64,000 nt of DNA from Zoogloea sp041908905 (GTDB taxonomy: Bacteria; Pseudomonadota; Gammaproteobacteria; Burkholderiales; Rhodocyclaceae). The translations under genes were made by a program, and so were the position numbers. Shown here piece by piece: positions 8,315 through 14,640 of this stretch. The stretch lies in assembly GCF_041908905.1 (NCBI RefSeq), contig NZ_JAYREK010000004.1:97127-161126 (forward strand). Direction: 5' to 3'. The notes under the pieces were generated by a model, which was not told the origin of the DNA, ran no database searches, and saw only the letters and a list, made by a program, of their open reading frames with translations. Every line of letters starts with the position of its first letter. The stretch's first letter is position 1.

Positions 8315-8509
8315 TCAGTTCTTCTTGAGCGGGCAGGTGTTGAAACCCAGCAGCGAGTAGGCCGGGCAGGTGCCCAGCAGGCCGGTGGCCAGGGGCATCA
8401 CGCCGATCCAGGCCCAGGCCGGGCCGTCGCCGACGGCGGCCCAGGCGATCAGGCCGAGGCCCGCGACGATGCGCAGAATTTTGTCGATGCCACCCACGTT
8501 GTTTTTCAT
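8315..8509 (-). CDS. DUF2892 small inner-membrane protein
   Basis: 64 residues starting MKNNVGGIDKILRIVAG, with two hydrophobic segments (about 9-25 and 29-48) and a Cys-containing end (GTCPAYSLLGFNTC). This is the DUF2892 (YgaP transmembrane-like) family. The start at 8509 is set by GGGAGCG upstream; an in-frame ATG at 8551 would put coding sequence over the operator palindromes. The gene follows the Crp/Fnr regulator on the same strand but has its own upstream region with two perfect palindromes, so it is probably the target of that regulator. Molecular function is unknown. Confidence 0.85.
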   Translation of the reverse strand: MKNNVGGIDKILRIVAGLGLIAWAAVGDGPAWAWIGVMPLATGLLGTCPAYSLLGFNTCPLKKN

Positions 8510-8544
8510 GATGCGCTCCCGATCCGATGAATGAGGTCGGTATT

Positions 8545-8558
8545 TCAGCATTTGCTGA
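8545..8558. promoter_or_regulatory. perfect palindrome TCAGCA-TT-TGCTGA upstream of the DUF2892 gene
   Basis: A perfect 6-bp dyad with a 2-bp centre, 36 bp upstream of the DUF2892 start on the minus strand. It may be an operator half of a double site with the palindrome at 8569-8584 (centres 25 bp apart), or lie within the promoter itself. Confidence 0.5.
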
Positions 8559-8568
8559 TGGAGGCGTC

Positions 8569-8584
8569 TGTAACCTTGGTTACA
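8569..8584. promoter_or_regulatory. perfect 16-bp palindrome TGTAACCTTGGTTACA, candidate Crp/Fnr operator
   Basis: TGTAACC-TT-GGTTACA lies between the end of the crp/fnr-type gene (8597) and the DUF2892 gene. The TGTnA/TnACA edges resemble Crp-type half-sites. Crp/Fnr proteins often control a gene beside their own, so this is the best candidate site for the adjacent regulator. A terminator role is unlikely because the stem is A/T-rich. Confidence 0.65.
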
Positions 8585-8596
8585 CAGCCGCGGCCG

Positions 8597-9268
8597 TCAG
8601 CCCCCGGCGATGCGGCGCAGGCCGGCGGGGTCGAGGATGCCCACCTGTTCGCGGGCGAGGCTCACCAGGCCCTGCTCGGCGAAGCCCTTCAGCAGGCGGC
8701 TGACGATCTCGCGCACGCTGCCCAGCTCGTCGGCGAGCTGCTGGTGGGTGGTGTGCACGCTGGGGCCCTTGCCGAGAAGCAGCGCGGCGAGGCGCTGGTC
8801 GAGCTTGCGGAAGGCGACCTCCTCGATGAGCTGCATCAGCCCGGCGATGCGCTCGGCGAACAGCTGGAAGACGAAATCGCGAAACGCCGCCTCGCCCAGC
8901 AGGGCCTGGAAGTCGGCGCTCGGCACCAGCAGCAGGGTGCTGTCGACCTCGGCCACGCCGCGGGCGTTGTAGGGCGCGTGGCCGAGCAGGCAGGCCGACG
9001 AGATGATGCAGGTCTCGCCCGGGGTGACCCGGTACAGCGGCAGCTCGCGCCCGTTGGGGGCGGCCTTGACGACCCGGATGCTGCCCGCCAGCACGAAGGG
9101 AAAGCCCGCGCAGGCCTGCTGCTCGTCGAACACGCAGGCCCCCGCCGGCACCTGCACGAGGCGGGCCCGCCCCTGCAGCCGCTCGCGGGCGGCGGCGGGC
9201 AGGCCGGCCAGCACCGGGTAGAGCGCGGCGAGGGGCGTCGCGGAGGGTTCGAGCGCCGGGCCGCTCAC
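8597..9268 (-). CDS. Crp/Fnr-family transcriptional regulator
   Basis: 223 residues from a GTG at 9268 that overlaps the xthA stop (GTGA), so it is co-translated with xthA. Residues about 15-130 form the cyclic-nucleotide-binding-type beta-roll sensor (VPAGACVFDEQQACAGFPFV..). The C-terminal winged helix has the recognition element TTHQQLADELGSVREIVSRL (about 168-187). The four cysteines do not follow the CxxC(x5)C pattern of oxygen-sensing Fnr, so an iron-sulfur cluster of that type is not expected; the effector is unknown. The two palindromes just downstream are its likely targets. Confidence 0.9.
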   Translation of the reverse strand: MSGPALEPSATPLAALYPVLAGLPAAARERLQGRARLVQVPAGACVFDEQQACAGFPFVLAGSIRVVKAAPNGRELPLYRVTPGETCIISSACLLGHAPYNARGVAEVDSTLLLVPSADFQALLGEAAFRDFVFQLFAERIAGLMQLIEEVAFRKLDQRLAALLLGKGPSVHTTHQQLADELGSVREIVSRLLKGFAEQGLVSLAREQVGILDPAGLRRIAGG

Positions 9269-10026
9269 AGGGCGATCTCGGCGATCACCGGCGCGTGGTC
9301 GGACGGACGTTCGAGCTTGCGCGGGGTCTTGTCGACGACGCAGGCGCTGCACTTTTCGGCCAGCGGGCTGGAGAGCAGCAGGTGGTCGATGCGCAGTCCG
9401 AAGTTGCGGCGGAAGGCGCCCATCCGGTAGTCCCACCACGAGAAGCTGCGCTCCTCCTGCTCGAACAGCCGGAAGGCGTCGGTGAGGCCAAGGGCCAGCA
9501 GGGCCTTGAAGGCGTCGCGCTCGGGCACGGAGACGTGGATCTCGTCCTTCCAGTCGGGGTGGGCGTCGCGGTCTTCCGGGGCCACGTTGTAGTCGCCAGC
9601 CAGCACCAGGCGCGGCGTGGCGGCCAGCTCGACCTTGAGCCAGGCGGTGAGCGCCTCCAGCCAGGCCATCTTGTAGGCGAACTTGTCGGAGCCCACCGCC
9701 TGGCCGTTGGGGAAGTAGCCGCACACGATGCGCACGCCGTCGAGGGTGCCGGCGATGATGCGCTTCTGCTCGTCGGCGAAGCCCGGGATGTCGAGGGTGA
9801 CGTCGGCCAGCGGCTTCCTGCTGAGGATCGCCACGCCGTTGTAGGTCTTCTGCCCGTTGAACACCGCCTGGTAGCCGGCGGCCTCGATCTCGGCGAGGGG
9901 GAAGGCCTTGTTCTCGCACTTGAGCTCCTGCAGGCACAGGGCATCGGGCTGGTTGGCGGCCAGCCAGTCGAGCACATGGGGCAGGCGGACCTTGAGGGAG
10001 TTGACGTTCCAGGTGGCGATCTTCAT
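9265..10026 (-). CDS. xthA: exodeoxyribonuclease III (AP endonuclease)
   Basis: 253 residues of the XthA/ExoA endonuclease-exonuclease-phosphatase fold: start MKIATWNVNSLKVRLPHV, the metal ligand in LQELKCE, GDYNVAPEDRDAHPDW and the C-terminal catalytic PSDHAPVIAE. It cleaves DNA at abasic sites and degrades 3' ends during base-excision repair. First gene of a probable xthA-crp/fnr pair (4-base overlap). Its upstream region is a long gene-free stretch occupied by the 21-bp repeat array. Confidence 0.96.
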   Translation of the reverse strand: MKIATWNVNSLKVRLPHVLDWLAANQPDALCLQELKCENKAFPLAEIEAAGYQAVFNGQKTYNGVAILSRKPLADVTLDIPGFADEQKRIIAGTLDGVRIVCGYFPNGQAVGSDKFAYKMAWLEALTAWLKVELAATPRLVLAGDYNVAPEDRDAHPDWKDEIHVSVPERDAFKALLALGLTDAFRLFEQEERSFSWWDYRMGAFRRNFGLRIDHLLLSSPLAEKCSACVVDKTPRKLERPSDHAPVIAEIAL

Positions 10027-10188
10027 GGGGGCTTGAAATCCGGTGTTGGCGCGGGTTTTGGTTCTTGTGACGGTGTCTGGCTACGCCCCTGGCGACGCAC
10101 ACGCCAGGGGCTGGGCGTGATTGTGCCAGCCGCCGGGCAGGCGGTGGTCCATGCTTTGCGCCCGGCCCTTTCCGCGCTGGCCTGCCAA

Positions 10189-10566
10189 GCTTCGTCCCTC
10201 GTCGCAGGCGTGTGAAGACTTTCATCATAGTAAGAACCTTTTTCGCAGGCTTGCGATAAAGGGTTCTAGCCCTGCAACCAAGGGTCGCAGGGCTGAGATG
10301 GTCTTCATCATAGTAAAAACCCTTGATCGCACGTCTGTAATCAAGGGTTTTAGCTATGCAATGAATGGTTGGGGCGCTGCGATGTGTCTCAACACGCCTG
10401 CGATCATTGACGCGCAGCTTGCGAGGGATGGTTGCAGCTCGGCGATTGATGACCGCAGGCCTGCAACCCATCTCGGCACGCCTGCGGTCATCGATCCGCA
10501 GCTTGCGATCGATGATCTCAAGCCTGTCGAGAGGCATGGCAGGCCTGCAGCGCGGCTCGTCATGCG
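10189..10566. repeat. array of about 18 degenerate 21-bp repeats
   Basis: From about 10189 to 10566 the sequence divides into consecutive 21-bp units with no gap, approximately TGCGAT-N8-CGCAGSC. Clear units start at 10252, 10273, 10336, 10357, 10378, 10399, 10420, 10462, 10483, 10504, 10525 and 10546. Unit ends and starts join into a GC-rich palindrome, twice perfect as GCAGGCCTGC (10455-10464 and 10539-10548). Unit interiors vary, but TTCATCATAGTAA recurs and AAAACCCTTGAT / ATCAAGGGTTTT (10316-10327/10340-10351) is a perfect 12-bp inverted repeat. The array fills most of the 10027-10650 gap upstream of xthA; I see no gene in that gap. Confidence 0.8.
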
Positions 10567-10650
10567 GCGTGAGTCTCTCGAGACTGCCGCGGCCCACCAT
10601 CCCCCCGGCGGTAGCCTTCCCGCCGCCTGGCTTCGGCCGCCCGCCGGTGA

Positions 10651-11808
10651 TCAGAAGCGGAGGGCCAGCCCTGCGCTGGCGCCGATGGCGCGGGCGTCGT
10701 TGAGGTTGCTGCGGTCGGCCCGCAGGCCGGCGAAGAACGGGCCGTAGTGGAGCGCGGCGCCGACGCTCTTGAAGCGCGGTTCGTAGGACAGGGCCAGGCG
10801 GCCGCTGTCGGCGCGGCCCCAGGCCACGCTGGCCTCCGGCAGGATCAGGCCGCGGATGGCCGCCGCGCTGGCGCCGAAGGTCCAGTCCGCCAGGGCCCAT
10901 TCCGCCGCGATGGCCGCCTTGGGCTTGAGCTGCAGGGTGTAGTCCCGGTAGCTGTTGGTGCCGGTGATCTTGGCCTGGGCTGCAGGGGCGTTGAACTGGA
11001 GGGGCCAGCTGGCATCGTTGAAGTTCTGGACCATCTGCGGCACGTTCTGCCAGCTGAGGCGGCCGAACAGGTCGTTGACGGCGGCCCGCACCCGCAGGTT
11101 GTCGCGGGGTGCCCACTGCATGCCGAGGTCGAGGGCGTAGCCCCAGCCTTCGCTGGTGCTCTGGCGGGCCAGCGGGGCGAAGTCGTTGAGGTCGGCACGG
11201 GCCGGGTCGGTGTAGTCGAGACCGGTGTACATCAGCTCGCGGCGTCCGTTGACGGTGGCCACGCCGCCGGCACTGACGGCGCTGCCGGTGACGTGCTCGA
11301 CGCGCAGGAAGCCGGCCTTCAGCAGGTTGAGGGCGGCGCCGAAGCGCAGCGGGCCCGCGTCGGCTGGCTGGGACCAGGCGAGGCGCAGGCCGTCGGCCGA
11401 GAAGCCCCTGAAATGGTAGTTGAGGTGGCGGGTGCCCGGCTGGGCGAGCAGGGCGTCGGGGTTGGATTGCTGTTCGTAGTAGACGCGCACCGTGTCCCGG
11501 TTGCCTTCGCCGAAGGCGTCCACCCGCTTGTAGGCGCCGAGGGTCCAGTTGTTCCAGGACTGGCTGGCCTCGAGGCGGGCGAAGCCGACGGCCAGGTTGC
11601 GCCCAGGGCGCGGGTCCGGCTCGTTGCGCCAGGTGTCGGCGATGCGGTGGGCGGGTACGAAGTCGTCGGCGGCGAAGCCGGTGGCGGCGACCCGCAGGGT
11701 TGGGCGGGGGTTGTCGACGGCCGGGTTGGTGATGGCCATCAGATCTGACGCATCGGCCTGGACGGCGAGGGGCGCGGCGCACAGGCCGAGCAGGAGGAAG
11801 CGGCGCAT
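10651..11808 (-). CDS. predicted outer-membrane beta-barrel protein, function unknown
   Basis: 385 residues from the ATG at 11808 (MRRFLLLGLCAAPLAVQA, a Sec signal cleaved near ADA). The remainder alternates polar and hydrophobic residues with many aromatic turns (NWTLGAYKRVDAFG, LNYHFRGFSADGLRLAW) and ends in LRF, a C-terminal aromatic typical of barrels inserted by BamA. I recognise no specific family and no ligand motif. It is separated from the upstream lipoprotein gene by a strong terminator with only about 30 bp left for a promoter, and is followed by the 21-bp array. Confidence 0.7.
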   Translation of the reverse strand: MRRFLLLGLCAAPLAVQADASDLMAITNPAVDNPRPTLRVAATGFAADDFVPAHRIADTWRNEPDPRPGRNLAVGFARLEASQSWNNWTLGAYKRVDAFGEGNRDTVRVYYEQQSNPDALLAQPGTRHLNYHFRGFSADGLRLAWSQPADAGPLRFGAALNLLKAGFLRVEHVTGSAVSAGGVATVNGRRELMYTGLDYTDPARADLNDFAPLARQSTSEGWGYALDLGMQWAPRDNLRVRAAVNDLFGRLSWQNVPQMVQNFNDASWPLQFNAPAAQAKITGTNSYRDYTLQLKPKAAIAAEWALADWTFGASAAAIRGLILPEASVAWGRADSGRLALSYEPRFKSVGAALHYGPFFAGLRADRSNLNDARAIGASAGLALRF

Positions 11809-11839
11809 GTCTGGGAGTTTCGGGTGGAGGGTGGAAGAC

Positions 11840-11867
11840 AAAAAAGCGGGCGCCGATGCGCCCGCTT
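11840..11867 (-). terminator. strong intrinsic terminator of the lipoprotein gene
   Basis: Read on the minus strand, AAAGCGGGCGC-ATCG-GCGCCCGCTTT followed by T residues makes an 11-bp perfect stem with a T tract. It lies 22 bp beyond the lipoprotein stop at 11889. Confidence 0.9.
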
Positions 11868-11888
11868 TGAAATGGAGTGCCGCCTCGT

Positions 11889-13939
11889 TCAGATCAGCGA
11901 TTCAAAGGTGCCGTCGATGAAGGTCACGCGCTGGTTGCTGATGGTGCCGAGGGTGGAGCCGTCGGCCTTCTTCACTGTGCCCGACCTGGTCGCGTTGTCA
12001 TAGGTGGCGGTGATGCCGTTGGCGTTCCTGAGTTCCCAGGTGCTCTGGCGTTCGCCATCCGCAGTGCGGGTCTCGGTGCCCGTGCCGGTGATCTGCAGGC
12101 CGTTGGTGCCAGTGAAGCTCAGTGTGGCGGTGCGCTGGGTGTAGCTGGGGTTCGAAACCGCCAGATCCACGCCGACGCCGACGACACCGGCGGTCTTGTA
12201 GGCCGTGCCCTTGAAGCCGAAGCCCACTTTCTCGAAGTTGCTGGCGGAGATCTCCTGCGTCAAGTCGACGCCCGAGCGGTCGAGGGATGCGGTGAGGGTT
12301 CCTTCGAGGAACTTGAAATTGGTCGCCGTGTTGGTGAAGCTGCCGACGAGCCTGCCGTCCTTGGGGGCGGACTGGCCGTCCTTGGATCGGGTTTCGCCGC
12401 TGAACTCGAGGGTGCCGTTGAAGCGATGATGCGGGCCGGTGAGGACAGCAACGAACTTGGCGGTCTTCTGGGCTTCGTTGATCGTGACTTCGGTGGCCTC
12501 GAACTTCAGGGTGCTGGTGACGCCGTCCGCCCTGAGTGAGTTCAGGGTGCCGCTGCCGCTCCACGCCTGCTGGCCGGCGCTGCCGCTCTGGGTCAAGCTG
12601 AAGTTTACGGCAGTCCTGGTGGCGTCGCCGGTCATCGGGTAGAAGCTGCCACTGAGTGTCGTGGTGCTGCCCGACAGACTCAGGGTGCCGGTCAGGCCGG
12701 AGAGGTTGCTTATCTCCCAAGTGCGGAGGTCTTGTGCTCGCGTAATCGACCAATCGACCGTGCCAATGCCGCGCAGGTTCAGGAAGACCTCGTAGGCCTT
12801 CTGGGTGTTCGGTGAGACGACATAGCAGACAGCGCTGGTGGCGGTGGTCTTCTCGCACTGCCCGTTGTCGCTTTCTGCGTAAGTGTCGGACCCTGCGAAG
12901 AAGTTGGCGGATGCTTCGGTGATCAGGCTGAGACTGCCGATGATGCTTTCAACGTCGGCTCCGCCCCGGAAGTCGGCCTGCAGCTGAGCATTCTGCACAT
13001 CCAGCGAGCCGGTGCCGGCGTCGTTGCTGACCGACATGACGCTGGTGCGCAGGTCGGCGAAGATCTGCTTGGCCTGCTGCAGGGCCGTGCCGGCGGCGAG
13101 GATCTTATCCACGTCGGCCTGGACATCGGTGACCCGGGTGTGGAGGGTGGTGTCGTCATCCAGCAGGTCGAGTGCCGTCTTGGCGTCGGGACGGGCATAT
13201 TTGTCGACGGCTGTCTGCAGCGCGGTCCTCAGCGCGGTGGTGTCGACGGCGACGGTGTTCAGGTTGCCGTCGTTCTTGAGGTCGTCGGCCAGGGCCTTGG
13301 AGAAGGCGGCGATGCCCCCATTGTTCTTGGCCAGCTCAGCCAGCGCAGCGAGTTTGGCGGCGAGCTTGCCGGCTTCGGTGGTGTCGAACGTGTCGTCCGG
13401 GCTGCCGATCAGGGTCGGCGCGGCGAACATGTCGCCAACCTGGAACATCTGCTGAACGGTGGCGTTCTCGCGGTTGATCTCGGTTTCGGTCTTGCCGGTG
13501 GCGAGCTTGTCGCCATCGAGCACCCGGGCGGCGGCGAGGTTGGTGAGGACATTGACGCTCAGTTCGGAGCGCACCTCGGGGACCACGGCGCTGAGGAGTT
13601 GTCCGGCGCCGAACGGCTGGTTGCTGTTGCTGGCCTCGTCGTAATAGGTGCAGCCGTCGCTGCCCTTCACCTGGGCGATGATCGGGCCGGAGTAGCCCGT
13701 CACGGTGACGGTGACGGTGCCGTTGGCGTTGATGGTCTGGCTGCTCAGCAGTTCACCGCTGCCCTTGCGGATCTCGACGGCGCACCCGGTCGAGAACTTG
13801 CCGAGGGAGGGGGTGACGGTTACGTTGGTGGAGGTCGGTGCCGCGGGGGTGGAGCTGCCCCCCCCCCTCCGCCGCCACATGCGACGACCAGCAGGGCGCC
13901 GGAGACGGCCAGCGCGACAGACGAGATTTTGGTAACCAT
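11889..13939 (-). CDS. large lipoprotein gene, frame broken here at a ten-G tract
   Basis: The natural start is the ATG at 13939, 6 bp after an excellent GAGGGGG site. It encodes a lipoprotein signal (MVTKISSVALAVSGALLVVAC, lipobox VVAC, Cys21) that runs straight into a G-rich tract. As given, the tract has ten G, which shifts the frame into a TAA at 13820-13822 after 39 codons. With eight or eleven G the signal joins the long downstream frame, giving about 680 residues. The downstream part (SSTPAAPTSTNVTVTPSLG...) has an Ig-like N-terminal stretch, an Ala/Asp/Leu-rich helical middle, and a long Thr/Ser/Gly-rich C-terminal half of repeated beta-strand motifs. Function unknown; probably surface or periplasmic. 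Either phase-variable or a sequencing error. Confidence 0.7.
13858..13867. repeat. homopolymer tract of ten C (ten G in the sense of the lipoprotein gene)
   Basis: Ten consecutive identical bases immediately after the lipobox cysteine codon region. A gain of one or loss of two bases restores the lipoprotein frame. Such tracts mutate by slipped-strand mispairing and are also a frequent place for base-calling errors. Confidence 0.9.
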
Positions 13940-14050
13940 GATTCCCCCTCGGGTGATCGGTTGTTCAGGAGTGTGTGTGTCTTGAGGAAAGCATATTATT
14001 CATTTGCGGTGTTTTTGTGTCTATTTGTTTCCTGGGGTGGGTGGTGGGCC
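13940..14050 (-). promoter_or_regulatory. AT-rich promoter region of the lipoprotein gene
   Basis: The 111-bp gap between the glutaredoxin-like stop and the lipoprotein start contains an A/T-rich core (about 13985-14035) with TAATAT-like -10 candidates on the minus strand and a (GT)n run at 13972-13980. No clear -35 box could be assigned. Confidence 0.3.
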
Positions 14051-14536
14051 TCACCGCTTCGCCGCCGGATACCCCGCGTCGTTGAGCAGGCGCTCCCAGG
14101 CGGAGGCGGCGTAGCCGGTTTCCATCTCCTTGCCGACGCTTAGCGTCGGGGCGACCGGGTCCTTGCCGAAGCGGGTCTTGAAGGCGGCCACGTCGTCGGT
14201 GGTCTCGAGCTTGGTTTCGGTGAAGGGGATGCCGCGCTTGGTGAGCAGGTTGCGGCCTTCGTCGCAGGGCTTGCCGCATTCGCGGCCGGTGTAGAGGGTG
14301 ACCGGGAAGTCGCTGGCGGCCTTGCGGGTGACGAAGGGCAGCTGGGCGTCGCCGCGGTTGGGCTGCAGCCGGCGCTCCTCGAACTTCTTGATCGACTGCG
14401 GGGGCGGCCGGTCGCTGTACTGGGTCTGGCCTTTCTCGTCGACCCAGCGGTAGGTGTTCTGCGCCGGGGCGGGGTCGGCGGCTAGGGCGGGCAGGGCGGT
14501 GGCCAGCATCAGCAGGCTGGCGAGGATGTTCTTCAT
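14051..14536 (-). CDS. periplasmic DUF4124/glutaredoxin-like protein
   Basis: 161 residues starting at 14536 after GGAGAT. A signal peptide (MKNILASLLMLATALPALAA) precedes a DUF4124-type segment (about 28-45, TYRWVDEKGQTQYSDRPP) and a glutaredoxin/thioredoxin-like domain (about 76-155, VTLYTGRECGKPCDEGRNLL). The putative redox cysteines are Cys87 and Cys91, a C-x3-C spacing instead of the usual CxxC. It could be a periplasmic thiol-disulfide protein; the partner is unknown. An upstream in-frame ATG at 14608 would translate the homopolymer-rich region and is rejected. Confidence 0.8.
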   Translation of the reverse strand: MKNILASLLMLATALPALAADPAPAQNTYRWVDEKGQTQYSDRPPPQSIKKFEERRLQPNRGDAQLPFVTRKAASDFPVTLYTGRECGKPCDEGRNLLTKRGIPFTETKLETTDDVAAFKTRFGKDPVAPTLSVGKEMETGYAASAWERLLNDAGYPAAKR

Positions 14537-14553
14537 GGGGTATCTCCGGACGG

Positions 14554-14640
14554 CGGGGGGGGCCGCCCGGGGGGGGGGCGGCGGCCCCCGCCGCCAAGGC
14601 CCCCCCACGCCCCCGGGGGGGGGCGCGGCGCCCCGGGACT
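14554..14640. other. low-complexity G/C homopolymer region
   Basis: Between prlC and the glutaredoxin-like gene, an 87-bp stretch is almost pure G/C with runs G8 (14555-14562), G10 (14569-14578), C5, C7 (14600-14606), C5 and G9 (14115 offset: 14615-14623), plus several GC inverted repeats. It may serve as a prlC transcription end and can form G-quadruplexes on the plus strand. Run lengths should be treated with caution as sequence-error prone. Confidence 0.7.

Noticed and set aside
8315..8509. DUF2892 membrane protein as immunity protein for the secreted peptide
   Set aside because: It is convergent with the export operon, follows the Crp/Fnr gene with its own operator-like sites, and belongs to a widespread family unrelated to immunity proteins.
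8597..9268. Oxygen-sensing Fnr
   Set aside because: The cysteine pattern needed for the [4Fe-4S] cluster is missing, so only membership of the Crp/Fnr superfamily is supported.
10189..10566. CRISPR array or plasmid-type iteron origin
   Set aside because: Units are all different, there is no constant repeat with unique spacers, no cas or rep gene, and the surroundings are ordinary chromosomal genes.
8597..11782. A 1061-codon minus-strand frame spanning the Crp/Fnr gene, xthA region, repeat array and barrel gene
   Set aside because: Only its last 223 codons form a real protein; the rest is a shadow of xthA and of the barrel gene in another frame, joined across the 21-bp array.
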